A stretch of 64,000 nucleotides of DNA, from the NCBI GenBank assembly GCA_017308475.1, contig JAFKEU010000004.1:248001-312000 (forward strand), in the 5' to 3' direction. This DNA is from Alphaproteobacteria bacterium. GTDB taxonomy: Bacteria; Pseudomonadota; Alphaproteobacteria; Micropepsales; Micropepsaceae. Positions 34,301 through 41,512 of the stretch are shown here, one piece after another. The translations under genes were made by a program, and so were the position numbers. The notes beneath the pieces are model-generated. The model was not told where the DNA came from. It did not search any database and saw nothing but the letters and a program-made list of their open reading frames with translations. The stretch's first letter is position 1, and each line of letters starts with the position of its first letter.

Positions 34301-34613
34301 AGATGGAAACAGCTCCCTGCTCAGTGACGTCGCCGGAGAAGCCGGTTCCTTGAAGCATCAACTGCAATGCCTCGGAAACCGTGTACAAACCTTTGACCGG
34401 ATTGCTCCGGACCTGAGCCAGTTGATAGGGGTAAAGAACAACCACCCCTGTCTGCCGTGATAAGGCAGGCAGGGCTGTTGTCAGCTCCGTCCCCGAAATA
34501 TCCACTTCATATTTCGAGGTCTGCGCAAACGAGGGTTCTGCAATAGCGGGACCTGAAACTGCCAGACATCCGCAAAGCGCGACCGCCGCGAGCGTCACTC
34601 CCCTAACATTCAT
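31317..34613 (-). CDS. TonB-dependent transducer with STN domain and internal signal peptide
   Basis: 1098 residues from the ATG at 34613 (MNVRGVTLAAVALCGCLAVS). After the first signal peptide comes an STN (secretin/TonB N-terminal) signalling domain, about residues 33-110: YEVDISGTELTTALPALSRQ, TGVVVLYPYQLAQVRSNPVK, GLYTVSEALQLMLQGTGFSG. Then, unusually, a second hydrophobic signal-like segment MLRDSKSTVSVIALIAGLFS...ACAQ begins at residue 118, followed by TonB box LETVVVTGSRV, plug (LADGLNKLPIFQNSA, RTLVLLDGMRLPPSNQGG, SRVDVVTGGGSAVYGSDAIT) and barrel to GRYFTIGIRGDL. Met118 has a strong ribosome site in the gene. With FecR and sigma genes upstream it should act as a FecA-like transducer that senses its own ligand. 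Ligand unknown. Confidence 0.92.
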   Translation of the reverse strand: MNVRGVTLAAVALCGCLAVSGPAIAEPSFAQTSKYEVDISGTELTTALPALSRQTGVVVLYPYQLAQVRSNPVKGLYTVSEALQLMLQGTGFSGDVTEQGAVSISRQRRSCDTEGEAMLRDSKSTVSVIALIAGLFSWPACAQTAAQPAAGGQGAPEGLETVVVTGSRVISDVANSPTPITAVSTDQLLTTTPTNLADGLNKLPIFQNSASERNLSSGGGNNSGNFLNLRNFGQQRTLVLLDGMRLPPSNQGGSVDVSTLPQMLMSRVDVVTGGGSAVYGSDAITGVVNFVLDKHFTGFKYEANAGISGYADGFKYKVNAAAGADLFGGRGHIEGAIQYQHGDGVLQGARPIFAHQFSSYNTGNTPANPITNVQNGGQTVSTFSGKITCSNCSVNGYEFGSPGVPTPANLGYIPAGQNAIAVGGDGAAVKYESIYGDTRNATAFGRFSYNINDDTTFFAQVSLAQANVFNYFFPSQQEPSRQTVTYYKNNAFLPLATQALLGDNSATDPNWATDGTNTFKVSEWYADPNRTRKTNNVTRNIVGTIGLDGAVFGDFAWNAHYTHGETRLSTTGLFNGNNQYHDAAQDAVIDPATHNIVCWNNTAAAIAQYGDLYPGCIPINTFGNNVTTDAQYTYWSRSTHFSETNTMDDISADISGNLFDLPAGPLKVALAGEMRWLGYDIESNASPTAVVNCTGLRLCGNAAGTGPVNQATVTQTLWDNNTVPSVSANENVWEFSGEVGVPILKDLPLVQSFNADLAGRYTNYSISGSVETWKIGLDWHVNDDIRFRGTTSVDIRAPTLNDLFSPQVSNSGPFLDPLTNFNPGGIQTVSGGNPNLVPESSRTYTGGIVLTPTWIPGLTVSADYYQIKLKNAITSISGSNPAIANLCIASGGTSPFCKLYVRPFPYTNTTPANYPTLLYSQSLNAAFNVTEGEDYEIDYGFDMADVSDLAGVVNLRALLNVAPVNTTSSFPGAPVNYTTQPKGHATIFGDYTLGNWTVDAQWHWFSGGSNVAVFGPGQTYYAQPRFGSFSTMDFTLARRIDLGDGSAMSAYFNVQNAFDAVPPYTVGSSGNPGSIFGGIPQGEDVMGRYFTIGIRGDL
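34260..34275 (-). promoter_or_regulatory. Internal ribosome site and alternative start inside the receptor gene
   Basis: On the - strand AGAGGGGGAAGCC ends immediately before an in-frame ATG (34262-34260). The downstream codons encode a complete signal peptide (MLRDSKSTVSVIALIAGLFS...CAQ). Initiation here would give an STN-less receptor of about 981 residues. By contrast, the start at 34613 has no good Shine-Dalgarno. Confidence 0.6.
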
Positions 34614-34865
34614 TTTTCTGACCCAGTGGGTTGGCACACTTTGCCTTCACACCGGCCTTATGATGATTGAGACCGGCGTGGAGGCCAATCCACCTAGCCT
34701 CATTTATAAAAATTTTGGGCCGGCCGCGCGTTGCCCTTTTACAACAAGCAATTCAGCCGGAAAGCGGGCATGCAAAGCCGCGCCGCGCGCCATATCGGCG
34801 GCGGTCTGTAAAATTTTCATCGAGACACAGGCGAATCGGCCCAACGGCCGGCGCGCCAGAACGCT

Positions 34866-35963
34866 TCAATCCCGGGAGGGTGGTTTTGCGGGACCTGAAG
34901 TGAAGCGGACATGTTGCGGATCGATCCATTCCGCATGGATGCCGAAATTGTTTTCCAACGCGGCAAAGATGGCAACGATCTGGTCCGTCTTGAAGGCGCC
35001 GCCGACCGGAAGGTCTTCAAGCGCCGGATCGGCCAACTCGATCTTGATGTTCGAATAGCGGCTGATATCGGCAAGGACGTCCTTCAGCGGTTGCCCGGTA
35101 TAGATAAGCTCTCCCTGCCGCCAGGCCAGCTTGCGTCCCAGATCGACACTGGGCACGGCTCGGACCTGTTCGACTTTCTCGCCAAGCACGATATTGTGAC
35201 CGGCTGCGATGACGCCCAGGCTTTTCGCGGCGGCGAAAACATGCACGCCATTCGTAGGCGCGACCTCGACGCGCCCTTTGGTGACGCCTACCTCGACCAG
35301 GCCCTTTCTGGACAGATGAACGTCGAATGCGGTCCCGATGTCGCGCACCGCATAATTGTCCGCATACACCGTGAATGGGCGGGCCTTGTTATGTATGACT
35401 TCAAAATAGGCTTCCCCGCGCCGCAGGTGGACATCCCGGTGCCCGGCGGAGAAATCCACGTCCAGCCGGCTGTCCGTATTGAGGATCACCGATGAACCAT
35501 CAGCCAGGGTGATCCTTCTGTGGCCGCCAACTGCTGTTTCGTAGAAAAGCCTGGCGGTTGGATAGAAATGCGTGGCGGATGGATGGTTCTGGGCCTTTGC
35601 GGAATCCTGCGGCTTTGGCTGGAAAAGCACAGCCCCTCCGGCGACCGCAATCACAGCGGCCGCGCACGCCGCAAGCCAGGGCCTCGCCCTTTCCAGCATG
35701 GCGGGACGCTTGTCGCGCACGCCGGCTTCCCGCCCGACTTCATCAGTATCGGTGAGCAACCTCAGCGCGTCGAATTCCGACCAAAGATTGCCATATTCCG
35801 CAATGGCCTCCCGATGGAGCACGCTGCGGTTCAACCACTCCTGGAACGCTGCCTGATCCTTGGCAGAGACGTCACCCGCATCGAAGCGCGCAACCCAGGC
35901 CGCGGCCTCGGCCTCGATGGCTGATGTATCCGGAAACGCCAGTATTGTGCCCTTGTCGGTCAT
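34866..35963 (-). CDS. FecR-family anti-sigma/transmembrane sensor
   Basis: 365 residues. N-terminal cytoplasmic sigma-binding region (AEAAAWVARFDAGDVSAKDQ, AAFQEWLNRSVLHREAIAEY), one membrane helix near residues 96-114 (WLAACAAAVIAVAGGAVLF), then the periplasmic FecR domain (TAVGGHRRITLADGSSVILN, TDSRLDVDFSAGHRDVHLRR, GEAYFEVIHNKARPFTVYAD) and a C-terminal STN-like part (GQPLKDVLADISRYSNIKIE). It should receive the signal from the STN domain of the receptor encoded downstream and release or activate the ECF sigma factor encoded 24 bp upstream. Size and order are normal for the family. Confidence 0.93.
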   Translation of the reverse strand: MTDKGTILAFPDTSAIEAEAAAWVARFDAGDVSAKDQAAFQEWLNRSVLHREAIAEYGNLWSEFDALRLLTDTDEVGREAGVRDKRPAMLERARPWLAACAAAVIAVAGGAVLFQPKPQDSAKAQNHPSATHFYPTARLFYETAVGGHRRITLADGSSVILNTDSRLDVDFSAGHRDVHLRRGEAYFEVIHNKARPFTVYADNYAVRDIGTAFDVHLSRKGLVEVGVTKGRVEVAPTNGVHVFAAAKSLGVIAAGHNIVLGEKVEQVRAVPSVDLGRKLAWRQGELIYTGQPLKDVLADISRYSNIKIELADPALEDLPVGGAFKTDQIVAIFAALENNFGIHAEWIDPQHVRFTSGPAKPPSRD

Positions 35964-35987
35964 TGCACTTTCAAGCTTAACACGGAA

Positions 35988-36566
35988 CTACTCTGCCTTT
36001 TTGACTTTGCCGAGGGCCGTGGGGACGCGCTGCGGCATCCGGGAATTCCCGTCCCCCTCCCCCGTGGCACCGCCATGCGCCCGCATGTAAGCCCTGCAGC
36101 GCGATAGCCCGAGGGCGACATGATTTTCAACTGTCCTGACTGAGATGTTAAGCCGGACCGCGATCTCCTTTTGCGACAAACCCCGCATTTTGCGAAGAAT
36201 GAAGACTTTTGCGCACTGCGGCGGCAATGCTGCAATCGCGCGCGCCAGCAGACGAACACGTTCTCGGCTGTCGACAACATCATCAACCGCGGCCTGGCTA
36301 CTATCTTCTAGAACCTCCTGGCCCTCGAAATCCCCTAGAGGCTCGATTGCCATTGAGGATTGCCGGGCCAGCTCGTTCAGAGCCAAGTTCTTGGCGACCT
36401 TGAATAAAAAGGCTTTTGGCGCCTCAATCACGCGCCCGGATTCCGCAGCGAAGGCTCGCAAGAACGCCTCTTGCGCGAGATCGTCGGCAGCCTCACAAGA
36501 CCTGATAAACCGCCTCAGATAGCGTTTAAGTGCCAGCTCATTCTCGAGATACGCTTCGAGGATCAT
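35988..36566 (-). CDS. ECF sigma factor, FecI-like
   Basis: 192 residues from ATG 36566 (MILEAYLENELALKRYLRRF); a longer frame to 36638 exists but lacks homology-like sequence, and no start has a clear ribosome site. Region 2 is seen in SCEAADDLAQEAFLRAFA and KAFLFKVAKNLALNELARQ, region 4 in IAALPPQCAKVFILRKMRGL and SQKEIAVRLNISVRTVENHV with LGLSRCRAYMRAHGG. These match the FecI class of iron/TonB-transport sigma factors. Gene order sigma, anti-sigma (24-bp gap), STN receptor on one strand is the classical cell-surface signalling set, so its main target is probably the promoter in 34614-34865 before the receptor gene. Confidence 0.93.
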   Translation of the reverse strand: MILEAYLENELALKRYLRRFIRSCEAADDLAQEAFLRAFAAESGRVIEAPKAFLFKVAKNLALNELARQSSMAIEPLGDFEGQEVLEDSSQAAVDDVVDSRERVRLLARAIAALPPQCAKVFILRKMRGLSQKEIAVRLNISVRTVENHVALGLSRCRAYMRAHGGATGEGDGNSRMPQRVPTALGKVKKAE

Positions 36567-36701
36567 CGACAATTTGTGCCCGCTTTTGACCAGCCGCTGT
36601 ATACAGCTTAGCGCAGATCTGAGGGAAGCGACAGCCAACCGAATCTTGCCACAGCGGGCCGTGTGCCTGGCAACTGCCGTATCGCCGAGCGGAGGCCTTG
36701 A

Positions 36702-36719
36702 CGGCGGCGGCGGCGGCGG
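36702..36719. repeat. Short (CGG)6 trinucleotide repeat
   Basis: Six perfect CGG units in the gap between the sigma gene and tRNA-Ser. Probably neutral low-complexity sequence in a GC-rich genome. Confidence 0.6.
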
Positions 36720-36782
36720 TAAGCGTTTTTGGGGCAGTTTGTACGCCGCGTGCGTCGCCTGCTAGCTCAAAAACGGGCGATC

Positions 36783-36872
36783 TGGCGGACAGGGTGGGAT
36801 TCGAACCCACGGTACGCTTGCACGTACGCCGCATTTCGAGTGCGGTGCCTTCAACCACTCGACCACCTGTCC
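36783..36872 (-). tRNA. tRNA-Ser (anticodon CGA)
   Basis: Class II tRNA on the - strand: acceptor GGACAGG pairs with CCTGTCC, discriminator G as required for seryl-tRNA synthetase, and an encoded CCA. Anticodon arm CCGCA-CTCGAAA-TGCGG gives anticodon CGA (reads UCG). A long variable arm (CGTACGTGCAAGCGTACC) and T-loop GTTCGAATC are present. A T-run (plus strand AAAAA, 36770-36774) just downstream may terminate transcription. Confidence 0.96.
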
Positions 36873-36979
36873 GCCGGCGGTGATAAGGGAGCGTCCCCAC
36901 CAAGGCAAGCCGTTTTGCGGGGCGCGCAGAACCGGCTTTTCACCCCGCATGGGGTCGTTACCCCATCACCCGGGACCCG

Positions 36980-37492
36980 TCAGCCCAGCGCCGCGCGAAC
37001 CGCCTTTTCGATGGTTTCCGGCGGAGTTTCGCCCTGCCAGATGGCAATGATGCGTCCGTCCCGGCCCACCAGCATCTCGACCGGCAATCCCAGTATGCCG
37101 CCATACTGGTCGGCCAGCTTCACGTCGCCCATCACCACGGGGTAATTCACCTTCAGCCGGGCGGCGGCGGCCCGGGCATCCGAGGCCGCATCGTCCATCG
37201 AGATGCCGATCACCTGCAGGCCCCGTTCACCCCATTGGCCCTGCCAGGCGCGGAAATGGGGAATGGCGATAATGCAGGGCGCGCACCAACTGGCCCAGAA
37301 GTCGATAAGCAGGACCTTGCCCTTGTACCGGGACAGATCGACCGGCTTGCCATCCAGCCCGGTGCGGATGAATGACGGCGCCGCCATGCCGGGCTTGAGC
37401 TTTTTTGGAGCAGCGGCGAAGGCGCGGCCGCGCGCATCCAGCGCCACGGCGCTTGCCATGATTGCGCAAGCCAGAAATCCGCGCCGCTGCAT
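36980..37492 (-). CDS. TlpA-like periplasmic thiol:disulfide oxidoreductase
   Basis: 170 residues from ATG 37492. N-terminal export signal with a twin-arginine look (QRRGFLACAIMASAVALDAR...AFA), then a thioredoxin-fold AhpC/TSA-TlpA domain: KPGMAAPSFIRTGLDGKPVD, KVLLIDFWASWCAPCIIAIP with the redox CxxC (WCAPC), QVIGISMDDAASDARAAAAR and cis-Pro region GGILGLPVEMLVGRDGRI. TlpA/ResA proteins reduce apocytochrome c cysteines or other periplasmic disulfides. It begins one base after the rhodanese-like stop (TAAcATG), so the two are translationally coupled and probably form a periplasmic sulfur/thiol unit. Confidence 0.92.
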   Translation of the reverse strand: MQRRGFLACAIMASAVALDARGRAFAAAPKKLKPGMAAPSFIRTGLDGKPVDLSRYKGKVLLIDFWASWCAPCIIAIPHFRAWQGQWGERGLQVIGISMDDAASDARAAAARLKVNYPVVMGDVKLADQYGGILGLPVEMLVGRDGRIIAIWQGETPPETIEKAVRAALG

Positions 37493-37493
37493 G

Positions 37494-37940
37494 TTACTGG
37501 CCCCGCACCACCGGATAGCCCTTGTCCACCCAGTCCTGGCCGAAATTCTCGGCAATGTAGAGCGCCCTCACTTTGGTGAAGCCCATCGTCTTCAGCGCTG
37601 TATAGGCCGCGCCCATATTGGGGCAGCGGTTCCACGGGCAGCATCCGCAATAGATCACCAGCGCAGCGTCGCGCGGCAACTTTTCGGCCTGGGCCTTCAG
37701 GCTTGCCAGCCCTTCATCGCTGCGGCCGGGGCCCGCATAGATCGCGCCTGGAATATGAGCCTGTTCATAAAGTTTGCTGAATCCCACCTGAAGGATGATG
37801 GGCGGCGCGGACTTCAGCTCGCCGGCCAAGTCGGCGGGCTGGATCAGGGCCGCGGCGGGAATGATGTCGGTGGCCGCCGCCCGCGCGGGAAGGACCGAAA
37901 GAAGGGCAAGGCAAAGCGCAGCGCAGAATTGCCGGATCAT
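37494..37940 (-). CDS. Secreted rhodanese-like domain protein
   Basis: 148 residues with a signal peptide (MIRQFCAALCLALLSVLPARA) and a single rhodanese fold: QPADLAGELKSAPPIILQVG, EQAHIPGAIYAGPG, LPRDAALVIYCGCCPWNRCP, AYTALKTMGFTKVRALYIAE. The active-site loop is Cys-rich (CGCCPWNRC), more than the single Cys of classical rhodaneses, hinting at thiol exchange or metal binding rather than plain thiosulfate transfer. Coupled to the TlpA-like gene downstream by a one-base gap, suggesting that the thioredoxin-like protein recycles it. Confidence 0.88.
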   Translation of the reverse strand: MIRQFCAALCLALLSVLPARAAATDIIPAAALIQPADLAGELKSAPPIILQVGFSKLYEQAHIPGAIYAGPGRSDEGLASLKAQAEKLPRDAALVIYCGCCPWNRCPNMGAAYTALKTMGFTKVRALYIAENFGQDWVDKGYPVVRGQ

Positions 37941-37983
37941 GAATTCCTCCCTGTTTGCGGCGATCGCGGAAAGATGATCTTCG

Positions 37984-38823
37984 TCATTCCGATCCCGCGC
38001 GCCAGTTTACGTCAATCGTGGCAGGATTGCGCGCCGGATCAAGGGCAAGGCGCGGCGCAAGCAGCGCAGCGGTGGCTAGCATTTCGGCGGCGAAGCCATA
38101 AGGCGGATTGACCACCAGCACCCCGGCGCGGGTCAAGCGCTCTGATGGCGGGGCGACGGCAATTTCAACCGTCAGCGCCTTGGCAATCCCGGCTGCCAGC
38201 AACTCGCCAATGAACGCGTCGGCGGCGCTTTGCGACTTGATGGGATACCAGACCAGAAAGATGCCAGTGGCGAATTTGCGGATGGCCGTGGCCAGCGTGC
38301 GGGCCAGGATTTCGAACTCGCCGGTCGCCTCGAAGGGCGGATCGATCAGTATCAACCCACGCCGCGACGGCGGTGGCAAAAGCCTGACAAGGCGTGCATA
38401 GCCGTCCGCCTCTTGCGCGACGGCACCCCGAAACGGCGCCAGCACCTCTTTCAGGATCGCCGCTTCTTCGGGATGCTTCTCGATGGCCGTCAGCCGGTCC
38501 TGCGGCCGCAGCAGATTCGCCGCGATCAGGGGCGAGCCCGGATAGCGCTGCCTGCCACATTCGTTCACCAGGCGCAGATAGGCGCCAAGCGCGGGCGGAG
38601 CATCTTTCGCGGCCAGGTCCGCCAGCCGGGCAATGCCGCCTTCTGCCTCGCCCGTCGCTATGGGCGCGGCGTCGCGCAGATCGTACAGCCCGCGCCCGGC
38701 ATGGGTGTCGATCACCGAGAAGGCGCCATCCTTCTTGCGAAGATGCTGCAGGATCACCACCAGCGCGACATGCTTGACCACATCGGCGAAATTTCCAGCG
38801 TGATAGCCGTGGCGGTAGTTCAT
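37984..38823 (-). CDS. rlmJ: 23S rRNA (adenine(2030)-N(6))-methyltransferase RlmJ
   Basis: 279 residues, the normal length for RlmJ. The diagnostic N terminus MNYRHGYHAGNFADVVKHVA, SAM motif SVIDTHAGRGLYDL, PGSPLIAANLLRPQDRL, EKHPEEAAIL, catalytic motif IV LILIDPPFEATGEFE and FLVWYPIKSQ are all present. The enzyme methylates A2030 of 23S rRNA using S-adenosylmethionine in the cytosol before the subunit is finished. It stands alone; the rhodanese-like gene starts 43 bp downstream on the same strand. Confidence 0.97.
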   Translation of the reverse strand: MNYRHGYHAGNFADVVKHVALVVILQHLRKKDGAFSVIDTHAGRGLYDLRDAAPIATGEAEGGIARLADLAAKDAPPALGAYLRLVNECGRQRYPGSPLIAANLLRPQDRLTAIEKHPEEAAILKEVLAPFRGAVAQEADGYARLVRLLPPPSRRGLILIDPPFEATGEFEILARTLATAIRKFATGIFLVWYPIKSQSAADAFIGELLAAGIAKALTVEIAVAPPSERLTRAGVLVVNPPYGFAAEMLATAALLAPRLALDPARNPATIDVNWRAGSE

Positions 38824-38868
38824 GCGGTGCGATCAGCCGGCCGGGTGCGCGCCGCGGAAAGCAGCGGC

Positions 38869-39282
38869 TCACTCACAGAAGACCCGCACCTTGGTATTGT
38901 CGTTGTTGACATCCACCGTCAGCTCGCGCAGCTGTTCGACCACATCCTCCAGATTTTGCGGCGTGATGTTGTTGATGTCGAAGGAAATGCCCTCCTTGCG
39001 CAGCGCATCATTGACCTGCTCGCGCGCGTGGCTGGGGATGAACCCGGTCAGCTTGACGCCCGCGCGCAACAGCTGCATCGGCACGCGCACATTGACCTTG
39101 GTGGGGCCCTCAAGCGGGTCCACGGTATCGACCAGAACGCGCAGATATTTGGCGCGGTCGCTTTCGCTCATCACAGTGGCGCCGGCGGGACGCTCCAGAG
39201 CGGCCAGCAGGCGCTCGGCCTCCGCGGCGGTGATCTTGCCGCTGGCGAGCATGTCCAGGATATGTCGGCGATTGTCGGTCAT
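38869..39282 (-). CDS. SHOCT-like domain protein
   Basis: 137 residues from ATG 39282. It opens with a SHOCT-like helical unit (NRRHILDMLASGKITAAEAE, RLLAAL) known from YvlB/LiaX-type proteins, then a domain with VLVDTVDPLEGPTKVNVRVP, MQLLRAGVKLTGFIPSHARE and ITPQNLEDVVEQLRELTVDV, which resembles the strand-rich part seen after such units in Gram-positive envelope-stress proteins. Function is unknown in proteobacteria. It is the third gene of a compact operon with a small membrane protein and a DUF2089 protein (gaps of -4 and +11 bp). Acidic C terminus KVRVFCE. Confidence 0.8.
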   Translation of the reverse strand: MTDNRRHILDMLASGKITAAEAERLLAALERPAGATVMSESDRAKYLRVLVDTVDPLEGPTKVNVRVPMQLLRAGVKLTGFIPSHAREQVNDALRKEGISFDINNITPQNLEDVVEQLRELTVDVNNDNTKVRVFCE

Positions 39283-39293
39283 GGCAAAAACCC

Positions 39294-39572
39294 TCACTGC
39301 AGATTGACGAAGATACGGCTGCCGGGCCTGTCCACCGCGATCGAGGTGCCGCGGGTGGCGGCCAGCAGGGAAAGCACGGCCCGGATGCTGCCCCAGAAAC
39401 GCACCCCAAAGATCAGGGCAGCGGCCAATAGGAACGGCAGCGCCAGAAGCACCAGCGGCAGCAGCAGAAGCCAGAACAGGAACAGCGGCAGCCATAGCCG
39501 CAGGCCGAAACGCCAGCCCGCCCGGCGAACGTGCACGCTGGCCGTCAACGGTGGAAGTATCTCGCCTTTCAT
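39294..39572 (-). CDS. Small membrane protein of the DUF2089 operon
   Basis: 92 residues. A basic N-terminal part (MKGEILPPLTASVHVRRAGW RFG) is followed by a long hydrophobic stretch (LWLPLFLFWLLLLPLVLLAL PFLLAAALIF, residues ~26-56) that can form one or two helices, and a short soluble tail ending SRIFVNLQ. No family known to me by sequence. Its ATG overlaps the DUF2089 stop by 4 nt and its stop is 11 bp before the SHOCT-like gene, so the three products likely act together, perhaps as an envelope-associated regulator unit as suggested by their partners. Confidence 0.75.
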   Translation of the reverse strand: MKGEILPPLTASVHVRRAGWRFGLRLWLPLFLFWLLLLPLVLLALPFLLAAALIFGVRFWGSIRAVLSLLAATRGTSIAVDRPGSRIFVNLQ

Positions 39573-39937
39573 CGTGCCTCCAGTTCGCGGATGGCGGTGG
39601 CGGCGTCGATCTCGCCGCGCTCCAGCCGGTCGAGAATTCCGCCCCGCGACGGCGCGGGCGCCACATCGGTCTCGATAAATTCCAGCTGGCCGGCGATGCG
39701 GTTCAATCGCGCCTTGACGGTGGGATAGGAGATACCGAAGACCTGCTCCATCTCCTTGATCGAGCCGTGGCTCTTGAGGAAGGCGGCGATGAACACTTGG
39801 TCCTCCATGGTGAGGCGGGCGAGTTGAGGCAATTCGAATGCCCCTTCGATGGCGATATCGCCCATTCGCACCCGCTCCACCACCAGGGGGGCGCCCCGGG
39901 TGAGCGCAGTCAGTTCTTGCCAGTCACGCATTGTCAT
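39569..39937 (-). CDS. DUF2089-family DNA-binding-like protein
   Basis: 122 residues from the ATG at 39937 (MTMRDWQELTALTRGAP). The DUF2089 core is clear: LPQLARLTMEDQVFIAAFLK, SHGSIKEMEQVFGISYPTVK, ARLNRIAGQLEF, a helix-turn-helix of sigma-region-4 type. A C-terminal helical tail (GGILDRLERGEIDAATAIRE) resembles the SHOCT-like helix of the third operon gene. No ribosome site is evident at any ATG; the second Met (39931) is an alternative. Inferred role: transcriptional control of this operon. The 80 bp upstream are AT-rich (39940-40015), unlike the surroundings, and probably hold its promoter. Confidence 0.85.
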   Translation of the reverse strand: MTMRDWQELTALTRGAPLVVERVRMGDIAIEGAFELPQLARLTMEDQVFIAAFLKSHGSIKEMEQVFGISYPTVKARLNRIAGQLEFIETDVAPAPSRGGILDRLERGEIDAATAIRELEAR

Positions 39938-40017
39938 GGCAGAAGAGATAATTGAATTTATCAAGTTTTCAAGATGGAAAAATTGATTTTATATATTTAT
40001 AGATTAACTTACTGAAA

Positions 40018-41394
40018 TCACTGGGAGATCATCTCCAATGGCCGGCCATGGGTGCGCGGACCAAACAGGCCGATCACCAGCGCCACCACTGCCATGCAGC
40101 CGGCGATGAAAACGAAGACGCCGCCCGCGCCGGCCACCCGCAGGATGGCAGCGATCACAAAGGCACTGAACATGGTCGACAGACGCGAGAAGGAATAGAC
40201 GAACCCTACCCCGAAGGCGCGGATGCGGGTGGGATAAAGCTCGGGCTGGTAGCCGTGATAGGCGAAAGACAGGACGTTGTTCGCCACCGTCAGCGCTACG
40301 CCGCAGGCGATCACACCCGCCATGCCGCGCGCCTGGGTGAACAGAAGGCCGAAAGTGGCAATGGCCAGCGCCGCGCCCACGATCAGGTGCTTGCGCTCGA
40401 TATGGCCGGTAAACCACAGGCCCAGCAACGGACCGATCGGCGCGGCAATGGCGATGATAAAAGTGTAGAGCAGGCTGGTAGTGACCGCGATGCCCTGCGA
40501 GATCAGCAGTGTCGGTACCCAGCTGGCAAATCCATAATAGCCCGCCGCCTGGAAGAGGTTGAACACGATCAGCATGATCGTGCGGCCGCGATAGCGGGGC
40601 GACAGTATTTCCATAAAGGCGCCGCGGCCCCCTCCCTCAGCGGCCGCGGCGGCGGGCACGCTGGTCCAGCCGGGCTGCTCCAGCCGCGCTTCCAGTTCCC
40701 AGCCGGCGACAATCTCTTCGGCTTCGGCGGAGCGGCCATGCTGAGCCAGCCATCGCGGGCTTTCGGGCAGCCGGCGGCGGAGCCACCAGGCAGCCAGCGC
40801 ACCCGCCGAACCCGCCATCACCACAAAGCGCCAGCCGTCCAGCCCCAGGATCGTGCGCGGCACCAAAAGCCAGCCCAGCAGCGCGGCCAGGGGAATGGCC
40901 ATGAACTGGATCACATTGGCATAGGCAAAGGCGCGGCCACGCCAGGCAGGCGGACAGATCTCGGCAATGTAAGTGTCGATGGTCACGAGCTCAACGCCTA
41001 CGCCGATGCCGCATATGAAGCGCCAGACATTCAGGCTGAAGGCGTCGGTCTGGAAGGCCATCACCAGGCTCGCCGCGGCATACCAGATCAGCGACCAGGT
41101 GAAGACCGAACGGCGCCCTAGCCTGTCGGCGATGAAGCCGAACAGGGCAGTGCCCACGAACAGGCCCGCGAAGAAGGCGGCGAAGAAGCCGGCCACGCCC
41201 GTGGTGCCGAACAGGCCCGGCGTGGTGGTGGTCAGGACGCCAGACTTGACAAGTCCCGGCGCGACATAGGTGCCCAGGAACAGGTCGTAGAATTCGAAGA
41301 AACCGCCCAGCGACAGAAGCGAGACGCGGCGCCAGGTGCCGCGCGTCGCGGGCAGCGCGGCCAGCCGGGTGGCAATGGTCCCTGCCCCGTTCAT
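40018..41394 (-). CDS. MFS transporter, sugar/organic-acid porter type
   Basis: 458 residues from ATG 41394 (MNGAGTIATRLAALPATRGTW), preceded by GGGGCAAGGGC; an ATG at 41463 would add 23 residues. Twelve hydrophobic segments with the MFS family marks GFFEFYDLFLGTYVAPGLVK, GFIADRLGRRSVF (loop 2-3 motif) and RFICGIGVGVELVTIDTYIA, EICPPAWRGRAFAY, and LPESPRWLAQHGR in the central loop, as in sugar-porter and niacin/aromatic-acid permeases. Divergent from bdhA, the starts being about 118 bp apart, so it could import a hydroxyacid used by that enzyme, but substrate is not determined. Confidence 0.88.
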   Translation of the reverse strand: MNGAGTIATRLAALPATRGTWRRVSLLSLGGFFEFYDLFLGTYVAPGLVKSGVLTTTTPGLFGTTGVAGFFAAFFAGLFVGTALFGFIADRLGRRSVFTWSLIWYAAASLVMAFQTDAFSLNVWRFICGIGVGVELVTIDTYIAEICPPAWRGRAFAYANVIQFMAIPLAALLGWLLVPRTILGLDGWRFVVMAGSAGALAAWWLRRRLPESPRWLAQHGRSAEAEEIVAGWELEARLEQPGWTSVPAAAAAEGGGRGAFMEILSPRYRGRTIMLIVFNLFQAAGYYGFASWVPTLLISQGIAVTTSLLYTFIIAIAAPIGPLLGLWFTGHIERKHLIVGAALAIATFGLLFTQARGMAGVIACGVALTVANNVLSFAYHGYQPELYPTRIRAFGVGFVYSFSRLSTMFSAFVIAAILRVAGAGGVFVFIAGCMAVVALVIGLFGPRTHGRPLEMISQ

Positions 41395-41512
41395 GCCCTT
41401 GCCCCGCGCAGCCTTCCCATGCCGGCTTATAGCGGATTCGGCAGGACTTTTCGGCTTTTTCATCGCGCTGCGGCTGTGCCATGCTTGCGCCATTCAGCAA
41501 CGGGAGTTCGAG

